Below, in pieces: positions 47,626-57,810 of a stretch of 64,000 bases of DNA. Every line of letters begins with the position of its first letter. Within the stretch, counting starts at the first letter, position 1. Location of the stretch: the NCBI RefSeq assembly GCF_037948395.1, contig NZ_CP149940.1, positions 1,302,001 to 1,366,000 of the forward strand. The letters run 5' to 3'. Below the pieces are notes generated by a model that searched no databases, was not told the origin of the DNA, and worked only from the letters and a program-made list of their open reading frames with translations. Position numbers and translations under genes: made by a program. The DNA is from Serratia nevei (GTDB lineage Bacteria; Pseudomonadota; Gammaproteobacteria; Enterobacterales; Enterobacteriaceae).

Positions 47626-48558
47626 ATGCGCGTATTATTGGCTCCGATGGAGGGCGTTCTCGATTCTTTGGTGCGTGAGTTGCTCACCGACGTGAACGAC
47701 TACGATCTGTGCATCACCGAATTTTTGCGCGTGGTCGATCAGCTGCTGCCGGCCAAATCGTTCTACCGGCTGTGCCCGGAACTGCGCTACGCCAGCCGCA
47801 CGCCGTCGGGCACGCTGGTGCGCGTACAGCTGCTGGGGCAGTACCCGCAGTGGCTGGCGGAGAACGCCGCGCGCGCGGTGGAATTGGGTTCTTACGGCGT
47901 CGATCTCAACTGCGGCTGCCCGTCCAAGCTGGTGAACGGCAGCGGCGGCGGGGCGACGCTGCTCAAAGATCCGGAGTTGATCTACCAGGGCGCCAAAGCG
48001 ATGCGCGCGGCGGTGCCGGCCCATCTGCCGGTCACGGTGAAGGTGCGCCTGGGCTGGGACTCCTCCAGCCGCAGTTTTGAAATCGCCGATGCGGTGCAAC
48101 AGGCGGGCGCCAGCGAGCTGACGGTGCATGGCCGCACCAAAGAGGACGGTTACAAGGCGGATCGCATCAACTGGGCGGCGATCGGCGAGATCCGTCAGCG
48201 GCTGAGCATCCCGGTGATCGCCAACGGCGAGATCTGGGATTACCAGAGCGCGCAGGATTGCCTGCAGGCGACCGGCTGCGACGCCATCATGCTGGGGCGC
48301 GGCGCGCTCAACGTGCCAAACCTGAGCCGGGTGGTGAAGTACAACGAACCGCGCATGCCCTGGCCGCAGGTGGTTGAGCTGCTGCAAAAATACGTCCATC
48401 TGGAAAAGCAGGGCGACACCGGCCTGTATCACGTGGCGCGCATCAAACAGTGGCTGGGCTATTTGCGCAAAGAATATGACGAAGCCACCGAACTGTTCAG
48501 CGAAATACGCGCGCTGACGACATCGGGGGATATTGCGCGCGTCATCTGCCGTAGCTAA
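47626..48558 (+). CDS. dusC: tRNA-dihydrouridine(16) synthase DusC
   Basis: A 310-residue FMN enzyme that reduces uridine 16 of tRNA. ATG 47626 ([17 protein letters not shown]) is the family start. [19 protein letters not shown] holds the catalytic cysteine, KVRLGW and [17 protein letters not shown] are the FMN/tRNA segments, and ANGEIWD and MLGRGAL complete the phosphate site. Length and motifs fit DusC rather than DusA or DusB. Confidence 0.95.
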   Translation: MRVLLAPMEGVLDSLVRELLTDVNDYDLCITEFLRVVDQLLPAKSFYRLCPELRYASRTPSGTLVRVQLLGQYPQWLAENAARAVELGSYGVDLNCGCPSKLVNGSGGGATLLKDPELIYQGAKAMRAAVPAHLPVTVKVRLGWDSSSRSFEIADAVQQAGASELTVHGRTKEDGYKADRINWAAIGEIRQRLSIPVIANGEIWDYQSAQDCLQATGCDAIMLGRGALNVPNLSRVVKYNEPRMPWPQVVELLQKYVHLEKQGDTGLYHVARIKQWLGYLRKEYDEATELFSEIRALTTSGDIARVICRS

Positions 48559-48587
48559 AAATAAACCCGCACGCGGCGGGTTTATTT
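48559..48587. terminator. Bidirectional terminator after dusC
   Basis: AATAAACCCGC-acgcg-GCGGGTTTATT has A- and T-rich edges on both sides and separates dusC from the convergent small gene. Confidence 0.88.
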
Positions 48588-48599
48588 AAATCGGTATTA

Positions 48600-48866
48600 T
48601 CAGGCGGCTTTGTCGAGACGGTTCAATTCTATCTCGATATCCTGAATGGTTTTTTCCAGCCCTTCCAGGCAGGCACCCTGTTTATTCAACAGGTCGTTAA
48701 TGGCTTCGGCGAATGCCTTATTTTTGCATTCCCCCTGATCGAAGGCCAGCCAGTGTGCGGAGAGCGTTTCGGTGTTCGACTGCGCATAGTGGCGCATTTC
48801 CTTCAGCTGGGAAGCGACGTTGCGTAAATTATCCAGCTGCGCCTGTGCGTTTGCATTGTTGCTCAT
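48600..48866 (-). CDS. Small hypothetical helical protein
   Basis: An 88-residue acidic protein, predicted all-helical with heptad-like spacing (IQDIEIELNRLD near the end) and one tryptophan (SAHWLAFDQG). There are two cysteines and no signal peptide. An AAGGAG site lies seven bases before the ATG and a terminator follows, so it is likely real. I do not recognise the family; length and helical character recall small chaperone-like or secreted helical-bundle proteins, but that is not evidence of function. An AT-rich 246-base stretch upstream is its probable promoter region. Confidence 0.65.
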   Translation of the reverse strand: MSNNANAQAQLDNLRNVASQLKEMRHYAQSNTETLSAHWLAFDQGECKNKAFAEAINDLLNKQGACLEGLEKTIQDIEIELNRLDKAA

Positions 48867-49060
48867 GAATTTCTCCTTGAGTTGGCCGTTAAATAATTTC
48901 GACTGCGGGATTAAGCTTACCCCATCTAAATAAAAATATCATCCTTGGTGGCCCAGGTGGTTATTTTTTAATGAATACAGATATATTTATTTCTCGGCTG
49001 AACAAGGACTTGGAAGGAATTGTAAAAATAGATAAATACGGTTTTTTGGGCGGTTATTTA
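48867..49060. other. AT-rich intergenic stretch
   Basis: The composition drops sharply (runs such as TATATTTATTTC and AAAAATAGATAAATA) relative to the GC-rich neighbours. I see no gene, only the probable promoter of the 88-residue protein. It may mark a junction of transferred DNA. Confidence 0.5.
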
Positions 49061-49084
49061 CGGTCATTCCATGCGGAATGACCG
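49061..49084. terminator. Hairpin after afuC
   Basis: CGGTCATTCC-atgc-GGAATGACCG is a perfect 10-base stem 28 bases after the afuC stop. The T-run is poor, so it could also stabilise the mRNA end. Confidence 0.6.
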
Positions 49085-49112
49085 TTATTCTAACGCTTAA
49101 GAGTGATGCTTA

Positions 49113-50159
<1,047 letters not shown>

Positions 50160-50170
50160 CATGGGCTCCA

Positions 50171-52249
50171 TTACGCCTGGTTTTTGGCTTTTGAACGGGA
50201 GATGCGTGCCTCGCCGATCAGCCAGTCAAAGAGGAAAATAATCGCCAGCATCACCACGATCAGAATTGAACCGTAGGCGATCGCCACGCCGTATTCGCCG
50301 TCTTCCACGCGGTTGAGGATGTAGGCGGTGGCCACGCGGGTATCGGGCGTCACCAGGAAAACGATGGCGCTGACGGTGGTGATGGCGCGCACGAAGCTGT
50401 AGATCAGCGCCGACAGGATCGCCGGGCGCAGCAGCGGCAGCAGAATGTGCGTAATGGTGCGCAGCGAGCCGGCGCGCAGGCTGAGCGAGGCTTCGTCCAG
50501 CGATTTGTCTATCTGGCCCAGCCCGGCGATCCCGGCGCGAATGCCCACCGGCACGTTGCGCATCACCATCGAGATAATCACGATGGCGGCCGTCCCGGTG
50601 AGGTACACCGGCGCGCTGTTGAAGGCGAGAATGTAAGAGACGCCCGCCACGGTGCCCGGCACCGCAAAGCACAGCATGGTGGTGAACTCGATGGTCTTTT
50701 TGCCCCTGAACTGCTGGCGCACCACGATCCAGGCGATCAGCAGGCCGAAGGCGGCGGTGATCGGCGCAGCGATCCCGGCGTACAGCAGCGTGTCGAGCAG
50801 CGAAGGCCACGCGCCGTCGCTCATGCCCTGGCCGAACAGCTTGATGAAGTTATCCAGCGTCAGCGTGTAATCCACCCCCCAGTTGACGGTGAAGCTGCCG
50901 TAGAAAATGCTGCCGTAGAGCAGGGCGTTAAAGGCTATCCACACCGCCAGCAACGCGATCACGCCCCACACCAGCGTGACCGGCAGCGGCTGTACGTCGC
51001 CGCGATAGGATTTGCCGGACACGGTGACGTAGGAACGCTTGCCGATCCACAGGTACTGGATGCAGAACACCAGCAGCGAGAACAGCAGCAGGAAGGCGCC
51101 GAGGGTGCTGGCGGCCTGATAGTCGAGCTGCGAGCCGGTGATGTAGAAATAGATTTGCGTTGCCAGCACGTCGAAGTTGCCGCCGAGCACCAGCGGGTTG
51201 CTGAAGTCGGCCAGCGATTGCACCACCACGATCAGAAACGCGTTGGCCAGCGCCGGTTTCAGCAGCGGCACGAACACGCCGTTAAAGGTTTGCCAACGGC
51301 TGGCGCGCAGGGTGTAGGAGGCTTCTTCCAGCGAAGGATGAATGGTCTTGATCGCGCCGTCGAGGATCATGAACGCCATCGGCGTGAACGCCAGCACCTG
51401 CGCCAGCCAGATGCCGGTAAAGCCGTACAGCCAGTTGGTGTTGGTCAGGCCGAACCAGGCCACCATCCACTCGGTGACGTAGCCGGAGCGCCCCATCATC
51501 AGCGTGACGCCCAGGCCGACGACGAACGGCGGCGTGACGATGGGCAGGATGGAGAAGATGCGGCCGATAATGGCGCTGCGCTTGGCGATGCGGGTGGTGT
51601 AAATCGCCAGCACCAGGCCGAAGAAGGTGCAGCCGGCGCCGACCGCGATCGACAGGGCGATGGAGTTGAGGATCACCTGAACGATATGCGCCTGCGACAG
51701 CACGTTCATAAACGCCAGCGGCGCGAATGCCCCCGCCTGGTCGGTGAACATCGGAATGAAAATCGCGATGCTCGGCCAGACGATGAAGACGCCGATCAGC
51801 GCCACGATGGTGACCAGCGCACCGATAACGAAACGGTCGCCGCCCAGCCATTCGAGGCGGGTCAGCGCCAGCGTCATGATGGCGCCCAGCGCGGTCAATT
51901 GCACCAGAGTGGCGTAGCCTAGACCGCGCCCCGCCACCGTGGCGCTGACGACGATAAAGGCCATGCACAGCAGCGCCCAGCCGGCATCGAACGCGTGGCG
52001 CCGCCGCCGTTCACCGCCCGCCGGGGCGTAAGGGCGAAGCAGCAGCAGGCTCGGCAACAGGCACCATAGCCAACTGACATTGCGGTGTGACCAGCCGTAG
52101 GCCGCGAGGATTTCATCGCCGGTGGACTCCAGCAGGCCGTAATCCAGGCTCCAGCTCGGCAGCAGGGCGAACGCCAGCCAGCCAAGCAAGACCCAAAGGA
52201 ATATCGCATCTCGTTTTTTCACGAGATGGAGTGCATGTGTATGTGACAT
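50171..52249 (-). CDS. afuB: AfuB fused permease (two FbpB-like halves)
   Basis: A 692-residue inner-membrane protein with about twelve helices, formed by two permease modules; EAA-type coupling loops appear as [28 protein letters not shown] and [28 protein letters not shown]. The fusion is typical of FbpB and AfuB. The start overlaps no gene; 67 bases with a strong hairpin separate it from afuA. Confidence 0.93.
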   Translation of the reverse strand: MSHTHALHLVKKRDAIFLWVLLGWLAFALLPSWSLDYGLLESTGDEILAAYGWSHRNVSWLWCLLPSLLLLRPYAPAGGERRRRHAFDAGWALLCMAFIVVSATVAGRGLGYATLVQLTALGAIMTLALTRLEWLGGDRFVIGALVTIVALIGVFIVWPSIAIFIPMFTDQAGAFAPLAFMNVLSQAHIVQVILNSIALSIAVGAGCTFFGLVLAIYTTRIAKRSAIIGRIFSILPIVTPPFVVGLGVTLMMGRSGYVTEWMVAWFGLTNTNWLYGFTGIWLAQVLAFTPMAFMILDGAIKTIHPSLEEASYTLRASRWQTFNGVFVPLLKPALANAFLIVVVQSLADFSNPLVLGGNFDVLATQIYFYITGSQLDYQAASTLGAFLLLFSLLVFCIQYLWIGKRSYVTVSGKSYRGDVQPLPVTLVWGVIALLAVWIAFNALLYGSIFYGSFTVNWGVDYTLTLDNFIKLFGQGMSDGAWPSLLDTLLYAGIAAPITAAFGLLIAWIVVRQQFRGKKTIEFTTMLCFAVPGTVAGVSYILAFNSAPVYLTGTAAIVIISMVMRNVPVGIRAGIAGLGQIDKSLDEASLSLRAGSLRTITHILLPLLRPAILSALIYSFVRAITTVSAIVFLVTPDTRVATAYILNRVEDGEYGVAIAYGSILIVVMLAIIFLFDWLIGEARISRSKAKNQA

Positions 52250-52268
52250 AAGTTTCCCGGATGTTCAG

Positions 52269-52296
52269 GCCGGGTAAGGCGTGAGGCTTACCCGGC
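52269..52296. repeat. Hairpin between afuA and afuB
   Basis: GCCGGGTAAG and CTTACCCGGC form a perfect 10-base stem with an 8-base loop between the binding-protein and permease genes. Such hairpins commonly protect the upstream binding-protein message and reduce downstream expression. Confidence 0.75.
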
Positions 52297-52316
52297 AACA
52301 GGCGCAGAATGTGGGC

Positions 52317-53348
52317 TTATTTACCCATCTTGACTTCGCTGACCCATTTATTGATCAGTGCCTTGCGGACCTCGGTCGAGCCGTACTTGTCCATGTCGTA
52401 GTTGATCAGCTTCAGGTCGTCGAGCTTCAGCGAGTTCGGCGAGGTAGCGGCGGTGGTGTTGGTCAGGATCTGATAGGACTTGCCTTTCTGCCATGCCAAT
52501 TCCTGCGCCTCTTTCGACAGCACCCAATCCACAAACAGCTTGGCGTTGTCGAGGTTACGTGCGCCTTTGAGGATGCTGACGCCGCCGATTTCGTAGCCGG
52601 TGCCTTCACAAGGCGAGATCAGCTCAAGCGGCGCGCCCTGTTCTTTTTCGAGTGAGTAGTCATGCAGGAAACCGATGCCGATCGCCGTTTCACCGCGGGC
52701 GGCGTTGCGCGCCGGGGCAATGCCGGACTTGGTGTACTGCGAGACGTTGGCGTTCAGCTGCTTGAGGTAATCGAAGGCCTGATCGTCTCCCCACAGCTGG
52801 GCAAAGGTCGCCAGCGCGGTATAGGCGGTGCCGGAGCTCTGCGGATCGGCGATTTGAATCTCGCCTTTGTATTCCGGTTTGGTCAGGTCTTTCCAGCACT
52901 TGGGCACCGGCAGGTTTTTCTCTTTCAGGCGCTGGGTATTGACGCCGAAGCCGAGAATGCCGACGTAGACCGCCGAGGAGTAGTTGCCTTTCAGCTTCGC
53001 CGGGTCGCGGAATTGTTGCATCACCTGTTCGAGGTTCGGCGATTTGTAGGGCTGCAGCAGCCCCATTTCACCGGCCTGGGATTGCGGATCGAGCGTGCCG
53101 CCGTACCAGACGTCCGCCTGCGGGTTTTTCTTCTCGGCGTCCACTTTCGCCAGCGTGCTGCCGGAGCCGTTGCGGATGAACGAGGTTTTCACGTCATATT
53201 TCTCGCCGAAGGCTTTGGTCTCCGCTTCGCACATTTCATTGGTGGCGCTGCAGTAAACCACCAGGCGGCCCTTGGCGTGCGCGGCGCCGCTCAGCGTGGC
53301 CAGCGCGATGCCGGAAGCTATCAGAGTCGTGACCCACATTTTTTTCAT
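52317..53348 (-). CDS. afuA: AfuA periplasmic binding protein
   Basis: A 343-residue protein from the ATG at 53348, which overlaps the end of the MFS gene (ATGA). The signal peptide ends after residue 25 (...SGAAHA). The mature part (LVVYCSATNEMCEAETKAFGEKYDVKTSF) belongs to the FbpA-type family (PF13416-like), with the ligand region RNGSGSTLAKVDAEKKNPQADVWYGG. AfuA of A. pleuropneumoniae binds glucose-6-phosphate, fructose-6-phosphate and similar compounds, not iron. The upstream UhpC-like and UhpBA-like genes support that reading. Confidence 0.93.
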   Translation of the reverse strand: MKKMWVTTLIASGIALATLSGAAHAKGRLVVYCSATNEMCEAETKAFGEKYDVKTSFIRNGSGSTLAKVDAEKKNPQADVWYGGTLDPQSQAGEMGLLQPYKSPNLEQVMQQFRDPAKLKGNYSSAVYVGILGFGVNTQRLKEKNLPVPKCWKDLTKPEYKGEIQIADPQSSGTAYTALATFAQLWGDDQAFDYLKQLNANVSQYTKSGIAPARNAARGETAIGIGFLHDYSLEKEQGAPLELISPCEGTGYEIGGVSILKGARNLDNAKLFVDWVLSKEAQELAWQKGKSYQILTNTTAATSPNSLKLDDLKLINYDMDKYGSTEVRKALINKWVSEVKMGK

Positions 53349-54649
53349 TGTTTTATCCTTCTCTCGGTAGAGGTGGCGACGCTCGCCATCAGCAGCGGCA
53401 TCAGCAATAAACCCATAAGAACGGCGGCGATCGACAGCAAACTGAACATGCCTGACCAGCCGTAGCCTTCGATGACCTGCGACAGCGGCCAGCCCGCCAG
53501 CGCTGCCCCCAGGTAGGCGAACAGGCCGAGAAAACCGGTGATGGAGCCCGCTGCGCCTTTGTGCCCGCATTCCACGGCGGCGAGGCCAATCAGCATCTGC
53601 GGGCCGAAGACAAAAAAGCCCACCGTAAAGAAACAGCCCGCCAGCAGCGCGTAGTGATGCACCGGCGCCAGCCACAGCGCGGCGACGGAAACCATCAGCC
53701 CGAGCGTGAACAGCAAAATCATCGGCGCGCGCTGCCCGCCGAACAGCACATCCGAACCCCAGCCGGCGAACAGCGCGCCGAGCAGGCCGCCTATCTCGAA
53801 CAGCATCACCGTGGCGTTGGCGCTGAGCAGGTTGACGCCGTGGCTTTCGGTCAGCCAGAGATTGCCCCAGTCGTTCAACGCGATGCGGATCAGGTAGACC
53901 AGCACGTAAGAGACGCCGAGCAGCCAGATCATCGGGTTCTTCAGCATCGTGGTGCGCAACATCTGCCACAGCCCCATCGGCGGGCTTTGCTGTTCCTGGC
54001 GCAGCTCCAGCGGATCGTGGCGCCACTGGCCGACCGACGGCAGGCCTTCTTCCTGCGGCGTGCCTGTCAGCTGCTGCGTGAGCCAGAGGCCCAACACCAT
54101 GCTGACGGTGCCCGGGATCAGCATCGCCGCCTGCCAGCCCCAGCGCTGGGCAGCGAAGGCGCTGATCAGCGGCACGATCGCGCCGCCGAGGTTGATCGAC
54201 ATGTTCCAGCAGCCCCACCAGAAGCCGCGCTCGTTGCGCGAATACCAGTGGGTCAGCAGCCGCGCGCAGGGCGGCCAGCCCCAGCCCTGAAAGAAGCCGT
54301 TCAGCGCCCAGACCGCCAGCAGCAGCGTCAGCGATTCGCCGAAGGCAAACGCCACGTTCAGCAAGCCGGTGGCGAGCAGGCCGATCCCCATAAACCTGCG
54401 CTGCCCGTGGCCGTCGTGCCACAGCCCGGCGGCGAATTTCGACAGGCCGTAGCTCAGGTAAAACAGCGAGCCGAGCAGGCCGATGTCCCCTTTATCCAGG
54501 CCCAAATCCGTTTGCAACGCCGGCAGCACGTAATTCACGCTTTTGCGCGTCAGGTAAAAGGCGGCGTACCCGATGACCATGTACAGCAGCAGTCGCGGGC
54601 GCAGCGCGCGGTAACGATGATCGATTTCAGATGCCGAGCGTGCCTGCAT
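53345..54649 (-). CDS. UhpC-like MFS sugar-phosphate sensor/transporter
   Basis: A 434-residue protein with twelve membrane segments of the organophosphate:phosphate antiporter family. The N terminus (RALRPRLLLYMVIGYAAFYLTRKSVNYVLPAL) with its arginine and the loop GLSKFAAGLWHDGHGQRRFM resemble UhpC, and WYSRNERGFWWGCWNMSINLGG is conserved. In E. coli, UhpC is a receptor for external glucose-6-phosphate that activates UhpB. Placed between the kinase and the transporter genes, it is more likely the sensor than a second carrier. Ribosome site GGGAGG at 9-14 bases before the ATG. Confidence 0.88.
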   Translation of the reverse strand: MQARSASEIDHRYRALRPRLLLYMVIGYAAFYLTRKSVNYVLPALQTDLGLDKGDIGLLGSLFYLSYGLSKFAAGLWHDGHGQRRFMGIGLLATGLLNVAFAFGESLTLLLAVWALNGFFQGWGWPPCARLLTHWYSRNERGFWWGCWNMSINLGGAIVPLISAFAAQRWGWQAAMLIPGTVSMVLGLWLTQQLTGTPQEEGLPSVGQWRHDPLELRQEQQSPPMGLWQMLRTTMLKNPMIWLLGVSYVLVYLIRIALNDWGNLWLTESHGVNLLSANATVMLFEIGGLLGALFAGWGSDVLFGGQRAPMILLFTLGLMVSVAALWLAPVHHYALLAGCFFTVGFFVFGPQMLIGLAAVECGHKGAAGSITGFLGLFAYLGAALAGWPLSQVIEGYGWSGMFSLLSIAAVLMGLLLMPLLMASVATSTERRIKQ

Positions 54650-54733
54650 AGCCGCCTCCCTGGTGGTGACTATAAGAAGGTGAAAGGGAAAGGGGATGAG
54701 ATAAAGTCCGGAGTGGCTAAGACTTTTTCCTAG

Positions 54734-56275
54734 TTAGCCGGCGGTTTGTTGCAAATTTGTGGGCAGGTTAACAATTACCCGCGTGCCGCACTGCGTTTCC
54801 AGCGTCAGCTCGCCGCCCAGCGCGCTGACCCGCTCGCGCATCCCCTGAATGCCGAGGCCGGGCACCTTGTCCGCACGGATGCCGATGCCGTTGTCCCGTA
54901 CCTCGAGGTGCAAAAGCGGCCCCTGTTGATACAAAACGATGGCGACTTCGCTGGCCTCGGCGTGTTTGCACACGTTGTTGAGCAGCTCTTGCAGCAGGCG
55001 GTAGAGGGTGAAGCGCACCGTTTCGCCGGCGGGCGTGTCGCTCAGCCGGTAATCGAAACGGCAGTGGATGCCCCGTTCGGCAAAGGCGAATTCGCTTAGC
55101 AGGTGGTGAAGCGCCTCTTTGAACGCCAGCTCGTCCAGCGCGGGCGGCCGAAGCTGGCGCAGCAGCTGGCGCGTGGAGTGATGAATGCGCCGGGCGAGCT
55201 CGCCTATCTGGTGCGCGGCGGCCTGGGTTTGCGCCGGATCGTGCGCCCGTTTGACCAGCTGCGACTGGATTTGAATCGCGGTGATGTTCTGGCCGATTTC
55301 ATCGTGCAGCTCGCGCGCCAGGTTTTTCCGCGTGTCTTCTTCGGTGTGGATCAGTTTTTCGGTCAGCGCCCGCCGCGCCGCCAGCTCTTCTTCCAGGCGA
55401 CGCTGATAGTGGTGCAGGTTTTGCGCCAGGTGCTGCTGGCGGCTGATGGCGATGCCCAGGCCGATGCCGAGCAGCGCCTGCGTCGCCAGAAAGATTTCCA
55501 GCTCGACCAAGTTGCCGAACCCCACGCCGACCTGCCGGGCGAGGGTGATCATCATGCTGCCGAGCAGGCCGGACAGCACACCGCCCTGCCAGCCGAACTT
55601 CCACGCCATCACCACGTTCGGCAGAAACACCACGATCAGCAGCAGGCGCTCGATTTCCGGCGACAGCACCATCTGCGTACCGATGCCGATAACGAAAAAC
55701 AGGCTGCACCAGATGATTAAGGACGCGCGCAGCGGCGGGTTGGGGGTGTCCAGCCCCAGCAGGTGGTAACGGTGCTGCTGGCGCAGAAATTCAAAGATCA
55801 GATAGACGAACGGGGTCAGCAAGACGCCGCCGGTAAACGACGCCAGGCCAAGCAGCATCGCCGGGCTTGGCACAAACGGCGAAAGCAGGGCGGTGTTGAG
55901 CAGCGAGGCGGCGGTCACCGCAGCCAGCAGCAGCGTCAGCCGCTGCCAGTAGAGCGGAAAACGGTGCCAAAGTCGTTGCGCGACCGCAGCCGGAAACAGG
56001 GTGATAAACGGCGCGGCCAGCAGGCCGTAGCCGCTCAGCAGGCGTTCGCCGTGCAGCCAAAACAGCAGCAGGATCGGCGGCACGATCAAGGCGGGCCAAT
56101 AGCGACGCGCCAGCAGGATCAGTAGCGCGAGATAGACGCCGTGCGGCAGAAACAGCGCCGCCTGGTTGCCGTTGCGGGTCAGATAGAAACCGAGCGTCCA
56201 CAGCATCAGCCAGCCGCTGCCCCAGGCCAACAGGATAAACAGCGAGATAACCCAGGGCCGGAAGCGGGGCGACAT
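54734..56275 (-). CDS. UhpB-like membrane sensor histidine kinase
   Basis: A 513-residue kinase. About eight hydrophobic segments (MASE1-like domain) fill residues 10-275, followed by a coiled coil and a HisKA_3 dimerisation domain with the phosphorylated histidine at H324 (RELHDEIGQN) and an HATPase domain with DNGIGIRADKVPGLGIQGMRER. It starts at 56275, sharing one base with the response-regulator stop (TGATG), so the pair is translationally coupled. An 84-base gap to the MFS gene may hold the promoter that the regulator activates. Confidence 0.9.
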   Translation of the reverse strand: MSPRFRPWVISLFILLAWGSGWLMLWTLGFYLTRNGNQAALFLPHGVYLALLILLARRYWPALIVPPILLLFWLHGERLLSGYGLLAAPFITLFPAAVAQRLWHRFPLYWQRLTLLLAAVTAASLLNTALLSPFVPSPAMLLGLASFTGGVLLTPFVYLIFEFLRQQHRYHLLGLDTPNPPLRASLIIWCSLFFVIGIGTQMVLSPEIERLLLIVVFLPNVVMAWKFGWQGGVLSGLLGSMMITLARQVGVGFGNLVELEIFLATQALLGIGLGIAISRQQHLAQNLHHYQRRLEEELAARRALTEKLIHTEEDTRKNLARELHDEIGQNITAIQIQSQLVKRAHDPAQTQAAAHQIGELARRIHHSTRQLLRQLRPPALDELAFKEALHHLLSEFAFAERGIHCRFDYRLSDTPAGETVRFTLYRLLQELLNNVCKHAEASEVAIVLYQQGPLLHLEVRDNGIGIRADKVPGLGIQGMRERVSALGGELTLETQCGTRVIVNLPTNLQQTAG

Positions 56276-56904
56276 CAATGCCCCGCCAGCAGCTGATGGT
56301 CGAGAGCGAAATGCACCAGCTCGATGGTGCTGTTGCACTGCAGCTTGCCCAAGACGTTGGCGCGATGCACGTGCACCGTTTTATGGCTGAGATCGAGCTT
56401 GAAAGCGATCTCCTTTACGCTGTCGCCTTTGACCAGCAGATCGAAGATTTCACGCTCGCGCGGGGTCAGCACTTCCAGCGCGGTGGCCGGCCGCTCGCCG
56501 CCGCGCAGCGCCCGTAGCGCGTCGGCACACAGGTAATGGCCGCCCATATCGACGGAACGCACCGCCTGCACCAGCTCTTCCGGCCCGCAGCGTTTGGTCA
56601 GATAGCCGCTGGCGCCGGCGTCCAGCGCGCTCTGCACGAAGGTGGGGGAGTCATAGATGCTGAGGATGATCGCGCGGAACTGCGGCTTCTGCACCCGCAG
56701 GCGTTTCAACAGGCTCAGGCCGTTTTCATCCGGCATGGCGATGTCCATCACCGCGACGCTGACGTCGTCGCGCAGCAATGCCGGCCAGGCCGCCGCCGCG
56801 CTGCTGTATTGCCCCACCACGTCGAGATCGTCCTCGAGGTTGAGCAACTGCGCAAAGCCGGAGCGCACCACCACATGGTCATCCACCAGTATCACACGGA
56901 TCAT
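56275..56904 (-). CDS. UhpA-like NarL-family response regulator
   Basis: A 209-residue regulator from the ATG at 56904 (MIRVILVDDHVVVRSGFAQLL); a GTG at 56913 is the alternative. The receiver has the acidic pocket DD and phosphoacceptor D54 in VMDIAMPDENG, as in E. coli UhpA, with the conserved lysine in LTKRC. The C-terminal LuxR-type HTH reads LTPREREIFDLLVKGDSVKEIAFKLDLSHKTVHVHRANVLGKL. First gene of the leftward afu cluster. Confidence 0.92.
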   Translation of the reverse strand: MIRVILVDDHVVVRSGFAQLLNLEDDLDVVGQYSSAAAAWPALLRDDVSVAVMDIAMPDENGLSLLKRLRVQKPQFRAIILSIYDSPTFVQSALDAGASGYLTKRCGPEELVQAVRSVDMGGHYLCADALRALRGGERPATALEVLTPREREIFDLLVKGDSVKEIAFKLDLSHKTVHVHRANVLGKLQCNSTIELVHFALDHQLLAGH

Positions 56905-57142
56905 TTTTCGCACTCTGTTGCCGAATCATGGCCCTATGATGCCTGCCGCCGCGGTGCTGGCAATCAGCCAAGCGCGGTTATGCAATCGGTGTAACAGAAT
57001 CGTAATAAAAGGGCGCCGCTGTGCGTAATGCTGGTCACTTAAGCCTGACTGGCATTTTTTATCCAGTCTCTGTACGTGGCGTGCAGGATGAATTGCCGTA
57101 AATGCCCAGAATTTCTCTGTTACTACAATGAACGGCAATTGG

Positions 57143-57164
57143 AGGGGCCGAAGGCGCGGCCCCT
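57143..57164. repeat. Left copy of a 22-base internal inverted repeat
   Basis: The block AGGGGCCGAAGGCGCGGCCC plus CT is itself a near-palindromic hairpin (GGAGGGGCC ... GGCCCCTCC, 57141-57166). Its exact reverse complement recurs at 57678-57699. Confidence 0.9.
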
Positions 57165-57677
57165 CCACCCGCGCTCTTGCTTAACACCGTCTGTCCGCTG
57201 TGCGGAAATTACTCGGCCCATCCTGGGCCTCGCCCCTTCGGGGCCGCTGCAAGCAGCGTTCAAATCTGCTTCCGGCAGATTTGTCCTCGCCGCGTCTGCA
57301 TTGTCGGGCGGGTCGGCTGCGACAAACGTCCCTGTTAGTCTCGCCTCAACCGGCCTTCCCTGGCCGGTTGCCCCTGACAACGCTGTCTTGCTCGGCAGCC
57401 AGTGATGCGCGCCAAAGGTCAACACCCGAGCTGGCGGCTACCGGGCAACCCGTCCTTTATGAGGTTATGGCAGAGAAGAGAAGTCGGAGATGAGCACAGT
57501 GTAAGGCGCCCTTGAAGACGCCGAACGCAGGCATAGCGCATTAGGAGAAACCGCCATGGACGGCGGTTTCAGGTGAGACAGGCAGGGACGCCTGTCGCAA
57601 CCGGCCTCAATGCGGTATGGCGGAGGGAGGGGAGTTGGCAAAGCCAACCGTCTGATAGGGAAAAGGCGCGGGTTGCC

Positions 57678-57699
57678 AGGGGCCGCGCCTTCGGCCCCT
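57678..57699. repeat. Right copy of the 22-base internal inverted repeat
   Basis: Exact reverse complement of 57143-57164. The two copies lie 117 and 97 bases from the ends of the IS4-ended element, giving it a second nested inverted-repeat pair. Confidence 0.9.
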
Positions 57700-57810
57700 G
57701 GCTCGGTCGAGGCGTATGAGCCTCATGGCGCATCTCACCTTTATCGACCGAAAACTGCACAAATACGTTCAGAAAAACGCTAACTGACCAGCATTACGCC
57801 GCCGGCGCCC

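Larger units (their letters stand above)
57026..57796. mobile_element. Non-autonomous element with IS4-type terminal inverted repeats (MITE-like)
   Basis: The left end TAATGCTGGTCACTTAAG and the right end, read inward, TAATGCTGGTCAGTTA match each other over 15 of 16 bases and resemble the IS4 terminus (TAATGCCGATCAGTTAAG). The 771-base interior has no transposase and no convincing gene, but is rich in GC hairpins. The inverted match extends three bases outward (GCG/CGC). Flanks CGCCGCTGTGCG and CGCCGCCGGCGC share their first six bases, a possible degenerate 11-13 base target duplication. It fills the gap between the afu/uhp cluster and the N-acetyltransferase. Confidence 0.72.

Noticed and set aside
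52317..54422. 701-codon frame extending afuA far upstream
   Set aside because: The part before MKKMWVTTLIASG is a shadow of the MFS gene; the signal peptide defines the real start at 53348.
57076..57405. 109-codon frame and other short frames inside the IS4-ended element
   Set aside because: No transposase-like or other motif, overlapping frames on both strands and many hairpins; treated as non-coding.
57013..57809. A clean target-site duplication around the IS4-ended element
   Set aside because: Flanks share only six of twelve bases in register, so a true duplication cannot be claimed.
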